From AV40 sp963817335 (GTDB taxonomy: Bacteria > Verrucomicrobiota > Verrucomicrobiia > Chthoniobacterales > UBA10450), in assembly GCA_963817335.1 (NCBI GenBank), contig CAWFNX010000001.1, positions 496,001-560,000 of the forward strand: DNA of 64,000 bases, written 5' to 3'. The notes below the pieces were generated by a model. That model was not told the DNA's origin. It worked only from the letters and a program-made list of their open reading frames with translations, and searched no databases. Positions 1 through 6,912 of the stretch are shown here, piece after piece; position 1 is the first letter of the stretch, and every line of letters begins with the position of its first letter. The translations under genes were made by a program, and so were the position numbers.

Positions 1-2
1 TT

Positions 3-233
3 CCGGTCGGCCGACTGGCAATTAGTCAATTCGTTAAATGCGAGAAACTGGAGCAGGTGATCGGCCGAAAGTTTCGGGCGCGGCGAGCGCGTCACGTTTT
101 CGATTTGATTCCACTCCCGCATCCTTCCGGCGCATCGCCCTGGCCTAAAATTCCGCCCGGGAAACGGCTTCTCGAAAAAGCGATGCGCAAAATCGCGCGC
201 CATTCAGCAATCAAGGGATTGTTGAGCGGTTGA
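3..233 (+). CDS. Uracil-DNA glycosylase family protein, C-terminal part (5' end outside window)
   Basis: The frame is open from the window edge to a TGA at 231-233 and encodes 76 residues. It reads PVGRLAISQF near the start and then IPLPHPSGASPW, which matches the conserved motif (HPSG/A-S-x-W) near the C-terminus of uracil-DNA glycosylase superfamily proteins, where the His contacts the uracil-containing site. A basic helix follows (KRLLEKAMRKI). The family removes uracil from DNA to start base-excision repair. The stop codon falls inside an 8-bp tandem repeat, so the last few residues may have been altered by that repeat. Only the C-terminal third is visible, so the subfamily cannot be assigned. 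Confidence 0.72.
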   Translation, partial: PVGRLAISQFVKCEKLEQVIGRKFRARRARHVFDLIPLPHPSGASPWPKIPPGKRLLEKAMRKIARHSAIKGLLSG

Positions 234-252
234 GTAGTTGAGTAGTTGAGCG
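221..252. repeat. Tandem octamer array GTTGAGNN x4
   Basis: Four consecutive 8-mers of form GTTGAG followed by CG, TA, TA, CG. The TGA stop of the upstream glycosylase-like gene is formed inside the array. Similar arrays lie in the opposite orientation at 22142-22173 and, shorter, around 24239-24263, all at gene boundaries. Confidence 0.85.
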
Positions 253-277
253 GATACAGCAGATTCATCTTCCTTTG

Positions 278-2077
278 ATGACGACACAGGTTCCAACGCG
301 TGCTGAGATTCCGGATTCCGACAAGTGGGACCTCGGCCATTTATTCTCCAACGTCGGCAAGTGGCAGGAGGATTTTGCCTGGGTCCAAGCCACCTTTCCT
401 CGGATCAAAGAATGGAAGGGCAAGCTGGGCCAGTCGGCGAAAAATCTGGCCGACTGTTTGGAATTCGAAAAGACGCTCGATCTCAAAATTGAGCGTCTAT
501 ATCACTTCGCTTCGCTGCAGTTGGCGGAGGACAGCGCAAACAACGAATACCTGACCCGGGTCGGCCAAATCCAGAATTTGCTCACCCAAATCGGCGAAGC
601 ATTTGCCTTCGTGGTTCCCGAAATTCAAGCGATCGACGACGCGATATTCGCAAAATTCATGGTCGATCCGGCGCTGGCGGATTGGCGAATCCGGCTGCAC
701 AAAATCCGCCGCTTGAAATTGCATGTGCTTTCAGAACCGGAGGAACGGATTCTCGCTCTTGGGGCGGCTGCCCTCAATGGTTACGACGACACCTTCTCCC
801 AGCTCACCGACGTCGACATGAAGTTCGGCGCGCTGGTGGACGAGAACGGCCGGGAAAAGCCGCTGACTCAAAGTTCCTTCAGCTCGTTTTTGGTCAAACG
901 CGATCCCGACCTGCGCAAACGCGCGTTTCATCAGTTTTATACCGAGTTTCAGGATCACCAGTACACCCTCGCCAGCTCGCTGGCCTATTCGGTTAAAGCA
1001 GACGTTTTTCGCGCGCGGGCGAGAAAATATTCATCTGCGCTCGATGCCGCGCTCTTTCCCGACGATTTGCCGGTTTCGGTCTACAACGGGTTGATCAAAG
1101 CGGTTCGCGCGAACTTGGCGCCGTTATTTCGGTATTTTGAACTACGGCGTCGCGCGCTCGGCCTGAAGGAACTTCATCACTACGACACTTATGTGCCGCT
1201 GGTCGCGGAGATCGAATCGCACATCTCGTTTGATGAAGCGATCGACAAAGTCGTGGCCGCGTTACAGCCGCTGGGGAAAGAATATGTCGAGGCTCTCCGG
1301 CAAGGTCTGCGCGGCCGGTGGTGCGATCGTTATGAAACCAAGGGCAAACGAAGCGGCGCGTTCTCTTCGGGAAGTTACGGCGGGCCGCCCTACATCCTGA
1401 TGAATTATAAAGAGGACGTCTTCGCCGATCTTTACACCCTTGCCCACGAAGCCGGTCACTCGATGCACACCTGGTTCTCTCAGAAATCGCAGAAATTTCA
1501 GGATTACGATTACCCGATTTTTCTGGCTGAAGTTGCCTCGACGTTTAATGAGGAACTCTTGACCCACTATCTGCTCGAGCAGACGCGCGATCCGAAAATG
1601 CGCGCTTACATCATCAACCGCCAGATCGACGACATTCGCGGCACGCTCTTTCGACAGACCATGTTTGCCGAGTTCGAAAAAGTGGTCCATGAGATCGAGG
1701 AGAGCGGGGACGCGCTCACCCTGGATGTTTTCAAGTCGGAGTATCACAAGTTATTGACGGCATACTTCGCTGAAAATTTCGTTCTCGATCCACAACTCGA
1801 TCTGGAATGTCTGCGGATTCCGCATTTCTACGGCGCGTTCTATGTGTATAAATATGCAACCGGGATTTCCGCTGCGGTGGCGCTGTCGGAAAAAGTTCTC
1901 CGAAACGAACCTGGCGCCGTTGATGCCTATCTTGGGTTTTTGACGTCCGGCGGTTCGAAGTTCCCGCTGGAAACGTTGAAAGCGGCCGGCGTTGACATGA
2001 CCACTTCGGCGCCGATCGAAAGCACGTTGCGCCTGTTCGAGCGACGGCTGGGGGAACTGGAAGCGGTGCTTCTGTAG
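278..2077 (+). CDS. pepF: Oligoendopeptidase F (M3 family zinc metallopeptidase)
   Basis: The 599-residue product has the length and layout of oligoendopeptidase F: a helical N-terminal half and a catalytic domain with the zinc-binding HEAGH motif at residues 390-394 and the third ligand Glu in EVASTFNEELL (about residue 418). These cytosolic enzymes degrade short oligopeptides. ATG at 278 is preferred over the TTG just before it; no strong Shine-Dalgarno sequence is visible. The stop codon TAG (2075-2077) is formed by the GTAG end of a REPIN-like palindrome, so the native C-terminus may have been trimmed or replaced by that element. It starts 45 bp after the glycosylase fragment. Confidence 0.95.
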   Translation: MTTQVPTRAEIPDSDKWDLGHLFSNVGKWQEDFAWVQATFPRIKEWKGKLGQSAKNLADCLEFEKTLDLKIERLYHFASLQLAEDSANNEYLTRVGQIQNLLTQIGEAFAFVVPEIQAIDDAIFAKFMVDPALADWRIRLHKIRRLKLHVLSEPEERILALGAAALNGYDDTFSQLTDVDMKFGALVDENGREKPLTQSSFSSFLVKRDPDLRKRAFHQFYTEFQDHQYTLASSLAYSVKADVFRARARKYSSALDAALFPDDLPVSVYNGLIKAVRANLAPLFRYFELRRRALGLKELHHYDTYVPLVAEIESHISFDEAIDKVVAALQPLGKEYVEALRQGLRGRWCDRYETKGKRSGAFSSGSYGGPPYILMNYKEDVFADLYTLAHEAGHSMHTWFSQKSQKFQDYDYPIFLAEVASTFNEELLTHYLLEQTRDPKMRAYIINRQIDDIRGTLFRQTMFAEFEKVVHEIEESGDALTLDVFKSEYHKLLTAYFAENFVLDPQLDLECLRIPHFYGAFYVYKYATGISAAVALSEKVLRNEPGAVDAYLGFLTSGGSKFPLETLKAAGVDMTTSAPIESTLRLFERRLGELEAVLL

Positions 2078-2126
2078 CGGCGGTCTGTGACCGCCGCATT
2101 TCGGCGCTCATAGAGCGCCGCTACAA
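2073..2126. repeat. REPIN-like nested palindrome 1
   Basis: It begins TGTAGCGGCGG and ends CGCCGCTACAA, so the outer arms are inverted and carry GTAG/CTAC. Inside are two hairpins, GCGGCGGTC-tgt-GACCGCCGC and CGGCGCTC-at-AGAGCGCCG (approximate loop). Its GTAG supplies the TAG stop of pepF. It could also act as a transcription or mRNA-stability signal, although no T-tract follows. Confidence 0.8.
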
Positions 2127-2157
2127 GCCTTGGCAAGCTCCATGCTTAAAGCCTTTC

Positions 2158-2625
2158 GTGGACTACGAATGGCGACTTCGCGCTGCGGCCGGATATGCCG
2201 AACTGGGCATGAACCGGGAGTCTATTTCCGAGCTGAACGCTATCGAAAAACCTCAGCAGGATCGCCCCGAAGTTTTGCAATTACGCCTTCATCATTTGAT
2301 GCGCGAGAAAAAGTGGGCCCGCGCTTTGAACGTCAGCCGAAAACTGTGCCAGGTTGCCCCGCAATGCACCGCCGGATATCTCCATGCCGGCTTTTGTTTG
2401 CATGAGCTGGGCAAAACGTTGCAGGCAAAAAAGCTGTTGCTCAAAGGCCCGGTCGGTCTTCTGCGGGAACCTATCTATTATTATAATATGGGTTGTTACG
2501 ATGCGCTGTTGGGCAATTCCAAGTCTGCCCAAGTGCATTTACTGACCAGTTTCAAAATGGATCCGTCCTTCCGCGACATCGCGAAAAAAGATCCGGATCT
2601 GCAGTCCGTCCAGGAACTGATCTAG
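2158..2625 (+). CDS. Small TPR-like helical repeat protein
   Basis: A soluble 155-residue protein beginning at GTG with YEWRLRAAAGYAELGM. The sequence has the alternating small/large residue pattern of tetratricopeptide repeats (A..Y.ELG, W..AL.VSRKL...P, G..LHELGKTLQAKKLLLKG, YN.GCYDALLG). TPR proteins are protein-interaction scaffolds; nothing here names a partner. GTG 2158 was chosen because it gives a natural repeat start; an in-frame ATG at 2209 is the alternative. The gene lies between two REPIN-like palindromes, 32 bp after the first and 10 bp before the second. No signal peptide or membrane segment is visible. Confidence 0.8.
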   Translation: MDYEWRLRAAAGYAELGMNRESISELNAIEKPQQDRPEVLQLRLHHLMREKKWARALNVSRKLCQVAPQCTAGYLHAGFCLHELGKTLQAKKLLLKGPVGLLREPIYYYNMGCYDALLGNSKSAQVHLLTSFKMDPSFRDIAKKDPDLQSVQELI

Positions 2626-2635
2626 GTTGTGTTTT

Positions 2636-2716
2636 CTGTAGAGGCAGGTCCGAGCCGGACTGGCATTGTGCCGGCTGCTTGGTAAAAGATTGCAGGCGGC
2701 ACGCCTGCCACTACAG
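2636..2716. repeat. REPIN-like nested palindrome 2
   Basis: Outer arms CTGTAGAGGCAGG and CCTGCCACTACAG are inverted with one mismatch. Internal hairpins include GTCCG-agc-CGGAC, GGCA-ttg-TGCC and GCAGGCG-gca-CGCCTGC. It lies 10 bp after the TPR gene and 9 bp before the next start codon. Its GCAGGCG...CGCCTGC stem is the same as in the copy embedded in mutS. Confidence 0.8.
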
Positions 2717-2725
2717 ATTTTGTGA

Positions 2726-3871
2726 ATGCAACTCAATGCGGACAAACTGCGGTCCCGTCTCGAGCCGCTGTTTCGGGAGAATTTCGAGAAATTTGGCGAG
2801 CTCGGCGCAGCTGTTTCAGTTTGGCAAAACGGCAAAGTGATCCTCGATCTCCACGGCGGATTCCGCGACGCGAGTCGCCAACAACCATGGACGGACGACA
2901 CGCTCGTTCTGATTTGGTCGGCGACCAAAGGACTTGGCTCGGCCTGTGTGCTGCATGTTTTACAAGAGCACAGAATCGACCTGGAACGCCGGGTCGCGGA
3001 ATTCTGGCCTGAGTTCGCGCAGGCCGGGAAAGAAAACATCACCCTTGCGCAATTAATGTCGCATCAAGCCGGTCTGGCCGCGCTGGATCGAAAAGTAGAC
3101 ATTCTCGATTATCCGGCGGTGATCTATGCGCTGGAAAAACAGGAACCGAACTGGCGCCCTGGAGACGGGCACGGATATCATGCGCGCACCTTCGGATTCT
3201 TGATCGACGAGCTGGTTAGGCGAATTGCCGGCGCGAGGATCGCCGAATACTGGCGCAAAACTTTCGCCGAACCGCTCGCGCTCGACATCTGGATCGGTTT
3301 ACCCGAGTCGGAAAATCATCGTGTAGCCACGATGTATGCCGCCAAGGTCGGCAAAGCCCCCGAGCCGCAACAATTTTACCGCGACCTTGCGACGCCGGGG
3401 ACGCTGGCCGGCAGAACTTTCAGCTCACCGCATGGTCTGAACGCCGTCAGCGACATGAATAGATCGGAGAATCGCGCGCGGTCGTTCGTTTCCTTTGGTG
3501 GAATTGGAACCGCCAATTCGTTAGGGAAATTCTACTCAATCCTCGCCAATGGCGGGTCCGAGCCGGACGGGCGGTCGTTCTTCGCACAAGGGACCATGCG
3601 CTGGATGACGACGACGTTGACTGACGGAACGGATCGCGTTTTTCAAATCCCGACCGCGTTCTCAGCCGGCTTTATGAAAGAGGCGAGTGCCTCTTCGAAG
3701 AAAATCTTCGCCGGATCAACGAGCGCATTTGGTCATCCCGGCGCTGGTGGGAGCCATGCGTGTGCCGATCCGGAAAACAAAATCAGTTTCGCCTACGTGA
3801 TGAACCAAATGGAGCAATCAGTTCTGCCTAACGAGAAATCGTTGCGGCTGGTTGACGCGATTTACAACTGA
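2726..3871 (+). CDS. Serine hydrolase, class C beta-lactamase/EstB-like family
   Basis: The 381-residue product has the beta-lactamase-like S-x-x-K motif in IWSATKGL (Ser65, Lys68), a Tyr at 151 in GHGYHARTFGF in the position of the YxN motif, and a late HPGAGGSH stretch in the position of the KTG-like motif. This fold covers class C beta-lactamases, D,D-peptidases and esterases; the substrate cannot be read from sequence. No signal peptide is visible at MQLNADKLRSRL, so an intracellular esterase-type role is more likely than antibiotic resistance. It ends 2 bp from the convergent YjbQ gene, so both may share a termination region. Confidence 0.88.
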   Translation: MQLNADKLRSRLEPLFRENFEKFGELGAAVSVWQNGKVILDLHGGFRDASRQQPWTDDTLVLIWSATKGLGSACVLHVLQEHRIDLERRVAEFWPEFAQAGKENITLAQLMSHQAGLAALDRKVDILDYPAVIYALEKQEPNWRPGDGHGYHARTFGFLIDELVRRIAGARIAEYWRKTFAEPLALDIWIGLPESENHRVATMYAAKVGKAPEPQQFYRDLATPGTLAGRTFSSPHGLNAVSDMNRSENRARSFVSFGGIGTANSLGKFYSILANGGSEPDGRSFFAQGTMRWMTTTLTDGTDRVFQIPTAFSAGFMKEASASSKKIFAGSTSAFGHPGAGGSHACADPENKISFAYVMNQMEQSVLPNEKSLRLVDAIYN

Positions 3872-3873
3872 CT

Positions 3874-4299
3874 CTACTCGCCCATGATTGTTAAATGAAT
3901 CCGGCGACGATGCGGCGCACGCCGGTGCTCGAACAGAAAGATTCCCTGCCAGGTTCCGAGCACGAGCTTGCCGTCGACGATTGGAATCGTTTCGCTTGTG
4001 CGGGTGAGCACCATCCGAATGTGTGACGGCATGTCGTCCGGGCCTTCGTCGTCGTGCTCGTAGTCCGCATCTTCGGGCACCAGCTCTTCGAAGAATCGCT
4101 CAACGTCGCGCCGCGCGGCCGGCGCCGCGTTTTCCATCATCGTCAGGCTGCAACTCGTGTGCTGAACGAAAACGGTGACAGTTCCGTCCCGGACCCCAGA
4201 CTTATCGATCTTGCTCTGGATTTCACCGGTAATTTCGTAGGTTCCTTTGCCTTTCGTTTCTACTTCGATTTGCTCGTGCTGGACGTGCATGCCGGACAC
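3874..4299 (-). CDS. yjbQ: YjbQ family protein (secondary thiamine-phosphate synthase-like)
   Basis: A protein of about 140 residues with the family signatures VQHTSCSLTMMENA and LGTWQGIFLFEHR; the second holds the conserved His/Glu/Arg cluster. Family members form small trimeric barrels, and some restore thiamine-phosphate synthesis in mutants, though the natural role is unsettled. The acidic loop EDADYEHDDEGPDDMPSH before IRMVLT is also typical. The longest frame starts at GTG 4299; ATG at 4290 (MHVQHEQ) is an equally good start. It is convergent with the serine hydrolase and divergent from hpt. Confidence 0.9.
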   Translation of the reverse strand: MSGMHVQHEQIEVETKGKGTYEITGEIQSKIDKSGVRDGTVTVFVQHTSCSLTMMENAAPAARRDVERFFEELVPEDADYEHDDEGPDDMPSHIRMVLTRTSETIPIVDGKLVLGTWQGIFLFEHRRAPHRRRIHLTIMGE

Positions 4300-4364
4300 A
4301 TATCATCTGCCCCGCCGATAGTCGCGCGTTGATCTTTTGTCGCTCAAATGGGTAAATACTTTCA

Positions 4365-4910
4365 GTGCAAGGCGATCTCGAGCGCATTTTGTTTGATGAA
4401 CCGACGATTCTGAGGCGGCTGGATCAAATCGCGGCTCAAATCTCAAAAGATTATTCGCGCAAGGAACTGACCGTGATCGCTGTCTTGAATGGCAGCCTCG
4501 TTTTCATGGCGGATTTGATGCGACGGATTCAATTGCCGCTGCGCCTCGATTGCCTGAGCGTGGCAAGTTATCACGGGAAGGCCCAGACCAGCGGCGAAGT
4601 GATTTTCAAACAAATTGCGCTCCCTGACGTGCAAGACCGGCACATCCTGATTCTCGATGACATTCTCGACAGCGGAAACACCCTGGTCGCGATCCGGGAG
4701 AAACTTGAAACCGCGCGTCCGCGCACGATCAAGGTCTGCGTTCTTTTGAGCAAAAAGAAGCCGCGAGCCCGAAAGGTCGATGCCGATTATCTCGGCTTTG
4801 AAATCGAGGACGAATTCGTGGTCGGTTACGGACTCGATTACGATGAACGGTATCGCAACCTTCCATACATCGGGGTGTTGCGTAGAGAGCTGATAAAAAG
4901 TGACGAGTGA
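4365..4910 (+). CDS. hpt: Hypoxanthine phosphoribosyltransferase
   Basis: This 181-residue purine-salvage enzyme converts hypoxanthine or guanine plus PRPP to IMP or GMP. The PRPP-binding loop is HILILDDILDSGNTL (about residues 93-107). The purine-binding region is seen in KVDADYLGFEIEDEFVVGYGLDYDERYRNLPYIGVL, split in the usual way between a Lys that contacts the base and the DYDERYRNLPYIG segment. GTG at 4365 is the start that fits family length; the ATG at 4348 is out of frame. A moaD-like gene follows after 18 bp on the same strand. Confidence 0.95.
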   Translation: MQGDLERILFDEPTILRRLDQIAAQISKDYSRKELTVIAVLNGSLVFMADLMRRIQLPLRLDCLSVASYHGKAQTSGEVIFKQIALPDVQDRHILILDDILDSGNTLVAIREKLETARPRTIKVCVLLSKKKPRARKVDADYLGFEIEDEFVVGYGLDYDERYRNLPYIGVLRRELIKSDE

Positions 4911-4928
4911 TGAGCGAAAGGCAGAGCC

Positions 4929-5174
4929 ATGAAAATTACCGCGCATTTCTACGCACAATTGCGTGATGTTACACGGGTTCACGCTTTGGATTTTGATCTT
5001 CGGGACGGTTCCTGCGTCTCCGATTTGCTGGAGGTTATTTATGCCAAGTTTCCTGGCTTACGAGCGCACGACAAAGCGATTCTTATCGGGTCCGGGGTCG
5101 AATTCGTCGATCGCGCCTACCGACTGAAGCCGGAAGAAGAAATCGCGATCATGCCGCCCGTTCAGGGAGGGTGA
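4929..5174 (+). CDS. moaD: MoaD/ThiS family sulfur-carrier protein
   Basis: An 81-residue ubiquitin-like protein ending in the diagnostic Gly-Gly (PPVQGG). In this family that tail is adenylated and thiocarboxylated to donate sulfur, usually to molybdopterin synthase. The segments MKITAHFYAQLRDVTR, DLLEVIYAKFPGLR and IGSGVEFVDRAYRLKPEEEIAIMPPV match MoaD spacing. No moaE or moeB is in the window, so use in molybdopterin rather than another thiolation route is inferred. It sits 18 bp behind hpt and probably shares its transcript. Confidence 0.85.
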   Translation: MKITAHFYAQLRDVTRVHALDFDLRDGSCVSDLLEVIYAKFPGLRAHDKAILIGSGVEFVDRAYRLKPEEEIAIMPPVQGG

Positions 5175-5189
5175 GCCAGAGATCACACG

Positions 5190-5675
5190 TCAGTCTCTGA
5201 AATTTTTGAAGTTCGTCGCCACGCCGAAATCACGGCCACGAACAAACTGAATGACGGTTTGAAGTTCGTCCCGCTTCTTTCCGGTCACGCGAATCTGCTG
5301 GTCTTGCATTTGGCACTGGACCTTAAAATTCTGTGACTTGATGGCGAGGATGATCTCCTTGGCCTTATCGCCTTCAAGGCCCTGCTGAATTTTTAATTCC
5401 TGGCGGGCGTGGCCGACCGAAGAAAGCGCAGCTTCCTCTTGTTTCACATTTCGAAGGTCAACCCCGCGCTTGGAAAGTTTGCCGATCACGATCTCGCGCA
5501 GGCCTCTCAAGTGATTCGCATCGTCCGCGGTGAGAATAATCTTGTCCTTTTCGTGAACGATCTCGGTCTTGGCGTCCTTAAGATCGAATCGAGTTGCCAG
5601 TTCCTTGCGAGCCTGATTAAGCGCGTTGTCGATTTCCTGTTTATCGACTTCAGAGACAATATCGAATGAAGGCAT
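5190..5675 (-). CDS. yajQ: YajQ family cyclic-di-GMP-binding protein
   Basis: The 161-residue product begins MPSFDIVSEVDKQEIDNALNQ, the classical YajQ opening, and includes ELATRFDLKDAKTEI and GLEGDKAKEIILAIK. Members have two ferredoxin-like domains and, in Xanthomonas and Pseudomonas, bind cyclic-di-GMP and influence transcription or phage RNA polymerase. It is convergent with moaD (15 bp gap) and lies 14 bp downstream of the lipoprotein gene on the same strand, so it is probably the last gene of a minus-strand operon. Confidence 0.95.
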   Translation of the reverse strand: MPSFDIVSEVDKQEIDNALNQARKELATRFDLKDAKTEIVHEKDKIILTADDANHLRGLREIVIGKLSKRGVDLRNVKQEEAALSSVGHARQELKIQQGLEGDKAKEIILAIKSQNFKVQCQMQDQQIRVTGKKRDELQTVIQFVRGRDFGVATNFKNFRD

Positions 5676-5689
5676 AGTCAGAAGCGAAC

Positions 5690-6505
5690 CTACGGATTGT
5701 GCTCGGCAATTCTAATATTGCCGTCGTGGTTTTCGATCTCAATCTTCGGTTTGTCCGCGCCATCCACTAACAAATCGACGTGATTTGTGCCTTCCGCCTG
5801 GCGGTGCTCTTTTTCTTCGAAGTCGTTCGCAATCTTGCCGGTCACGGTGTTGGCAATGAGATGGAAAGCAGCTTCCTCCGGCAGGTAAGCGAATGAGTTG
5901 CCGTCGTCGACCGTGGCGCGAATCGAGAAATCGTGTTCTTCCCACCAATCGTAGATGAGTCCGACGTTTCCGGTCTGGACGTGGATGTCCAGATTGCCAA
6001 AACAATTGTGAACGAACAGCCGGCCGCTTCCAAGTTGGACATGCGCTTCGGAGCTACGCATCTCTTCGATCAGCACTTCGCCGTTTGCTAATTCTAGCTT
6101 TGAGATCGTCGCCGCCTGCGGAACGACGATCACATACTCGACCGTGCCGGACCGATCCGAAAATGCGGCGCCGGATTCGGCTGGATAGGTCGTCTCGATG
6201 GAAACGGCGTTCTTCTCGGCCGAAACCTGAACGGAAATTTCCTTCAGACGTTCGGGGGTATAAGCTCGCTTCACCGTTTCCACTCGGACTTCACGCACAT
6301 CGCCGCCCGCTCCGTAGATACTGATAGACCCGTCGCGATTGCTCACGCTGATGGTCAAGCCGGCTGGGTCAATCGGGTAATGACGGTCGGATATTTCTTC
6401 CAGAATCGCATCTCCGGAAGGTTGGCAGCTGCCAATCGAGCAAAGCGCGGCCGATAGTGCCAGGACGGAGACTGATTTTACGAAAAGCGTTTTGAACAGG
6501 TGCAT
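5690..6505 (-). CDS. Predicted lipoprotein with DUF4097-like beta-repeat region
   Basis: A 271-residue protein. The N-terminus has a basic start (MHLFKTLFVK), a hydrophobic stretch and the lipobox-like IGSC (Cys about 27), so export and lipidation are likely. The rest is beta-rich, with short strands of type GDVREVRVETV, NGEVLIEEM, GSGRLFVHNCFGNLDIHV and ENHDGNIRIAEH, resembling the putative-adhesin DUF4097 group. Unlike the surface protein at 42123-43122 it has no regular TSGG repeat. The final NHDGNIRIAEHNP echoes an earlier SNRDGSISIYGAGG, so an internal repeat is possible. It lies between a tiny membrane protein and yajQ on the same strand. Confidence 0.75.
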   Translation of the reverse strand: MHLFKTLFVKSVSVLALSAALCSIGSCQPSGDAILEEISDRHYPIDPAGLTISVSNRDGSISIYGAGGDVREVRVETVKRAYTPERLKEISVQVSAEKNAVSIETTYPAESGAAFSDRSGTVEYVIVVPQAATISKLELANGEVLIEEMRSSEAHVQLGSGRLFVHNCFGNLDIHVQTGNVGLIYDWWEEHDFSIRATVDDGNSFAYLPEEAAFHLIANTVTGKIANDFEEKEHRQAEGTNHVDLLVDGADKPKIEIENHDGNIRIAEHNP

Positions 6506-6525
6506 CTTTTCCGCCTGAGCCTAGA

Positions 6526-6837
6526 TCAAGCAGGAGGAAGATGCAGGAAGGGAATGATCGCGCGTACGAGTTCGATGAGAGCCCCGGCCAGAATCGCGGC
6601 CATCACCAGAAAGAACGCGACTTCTGCCACAAAATTATTGCGCGCTTCCCGCTGGAAATAATCTCGGCTGATGTTCAAGAACGACGGCCGTGAACTCCTG
6701 TTTGAACCGCCGGAGAAGCGATCCAGTGAGAACGTCTGGTAATTCGATTCGATCAGCGGGAAGCGACGGCAGCGCTGCCGGCACGATGGAAAATCTTCGC
6801 TTCCTCGGCAATCAATCCACTGAGCGATCGGTTTCAT
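6526..6837 (-). CDS. Tiny C-terminally anchored membrane protein, FP[LF]x[DE]xNYQ family (copy A)
   Basis: A 103-residue protein. The start at 6837 is supported by AGAAGG six bases upstream; a longer frame from 6879 lacks this. After a Cys/Arg-rich region comes RFPLIESNYQ, then ISRDYF, then one strongly hydrophobic C-terminal segment (VAFFLVMAAILAGALIELV...). The same order is seen at 33933-34208 (KFPFVDYNYQ, ISRDYF, C-terminal helix) and 25344-25607 (GFPLTDCNYQ, C-terminal helix). I do not recognise the family. Topology suggests the N-terminal part in the cytoplasm with a C-terminal membrane anchor. It is 75 bp downstream of the large TPR gene on the same strand. Confidence 0.8.
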   Translation of the reverse strand: MKPIAQWIDCRGSEDFPSCRQRCRRFPLIESNYQTFSLDRFSGGSNRSSRPSFLNISRDYFQREARNNFVAEVAFFLVMAAILAGALIELVRAIIPFLHLPPA

Positions 6838-6912
6838 ATTCCTTCTAATAGACGCCGCCAACCTCGCCCTCGGATTCAATTTCCCACAAAATCCGATTCC
6901 GTAAATGCTTGC

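Noticed and set aside
2726..3871. A true beta-lactamase resistance gene
   Set aside because: It has the S-x-x-K fold motifs but no signal peptide and no class-specific features beyond the esterase-like family.
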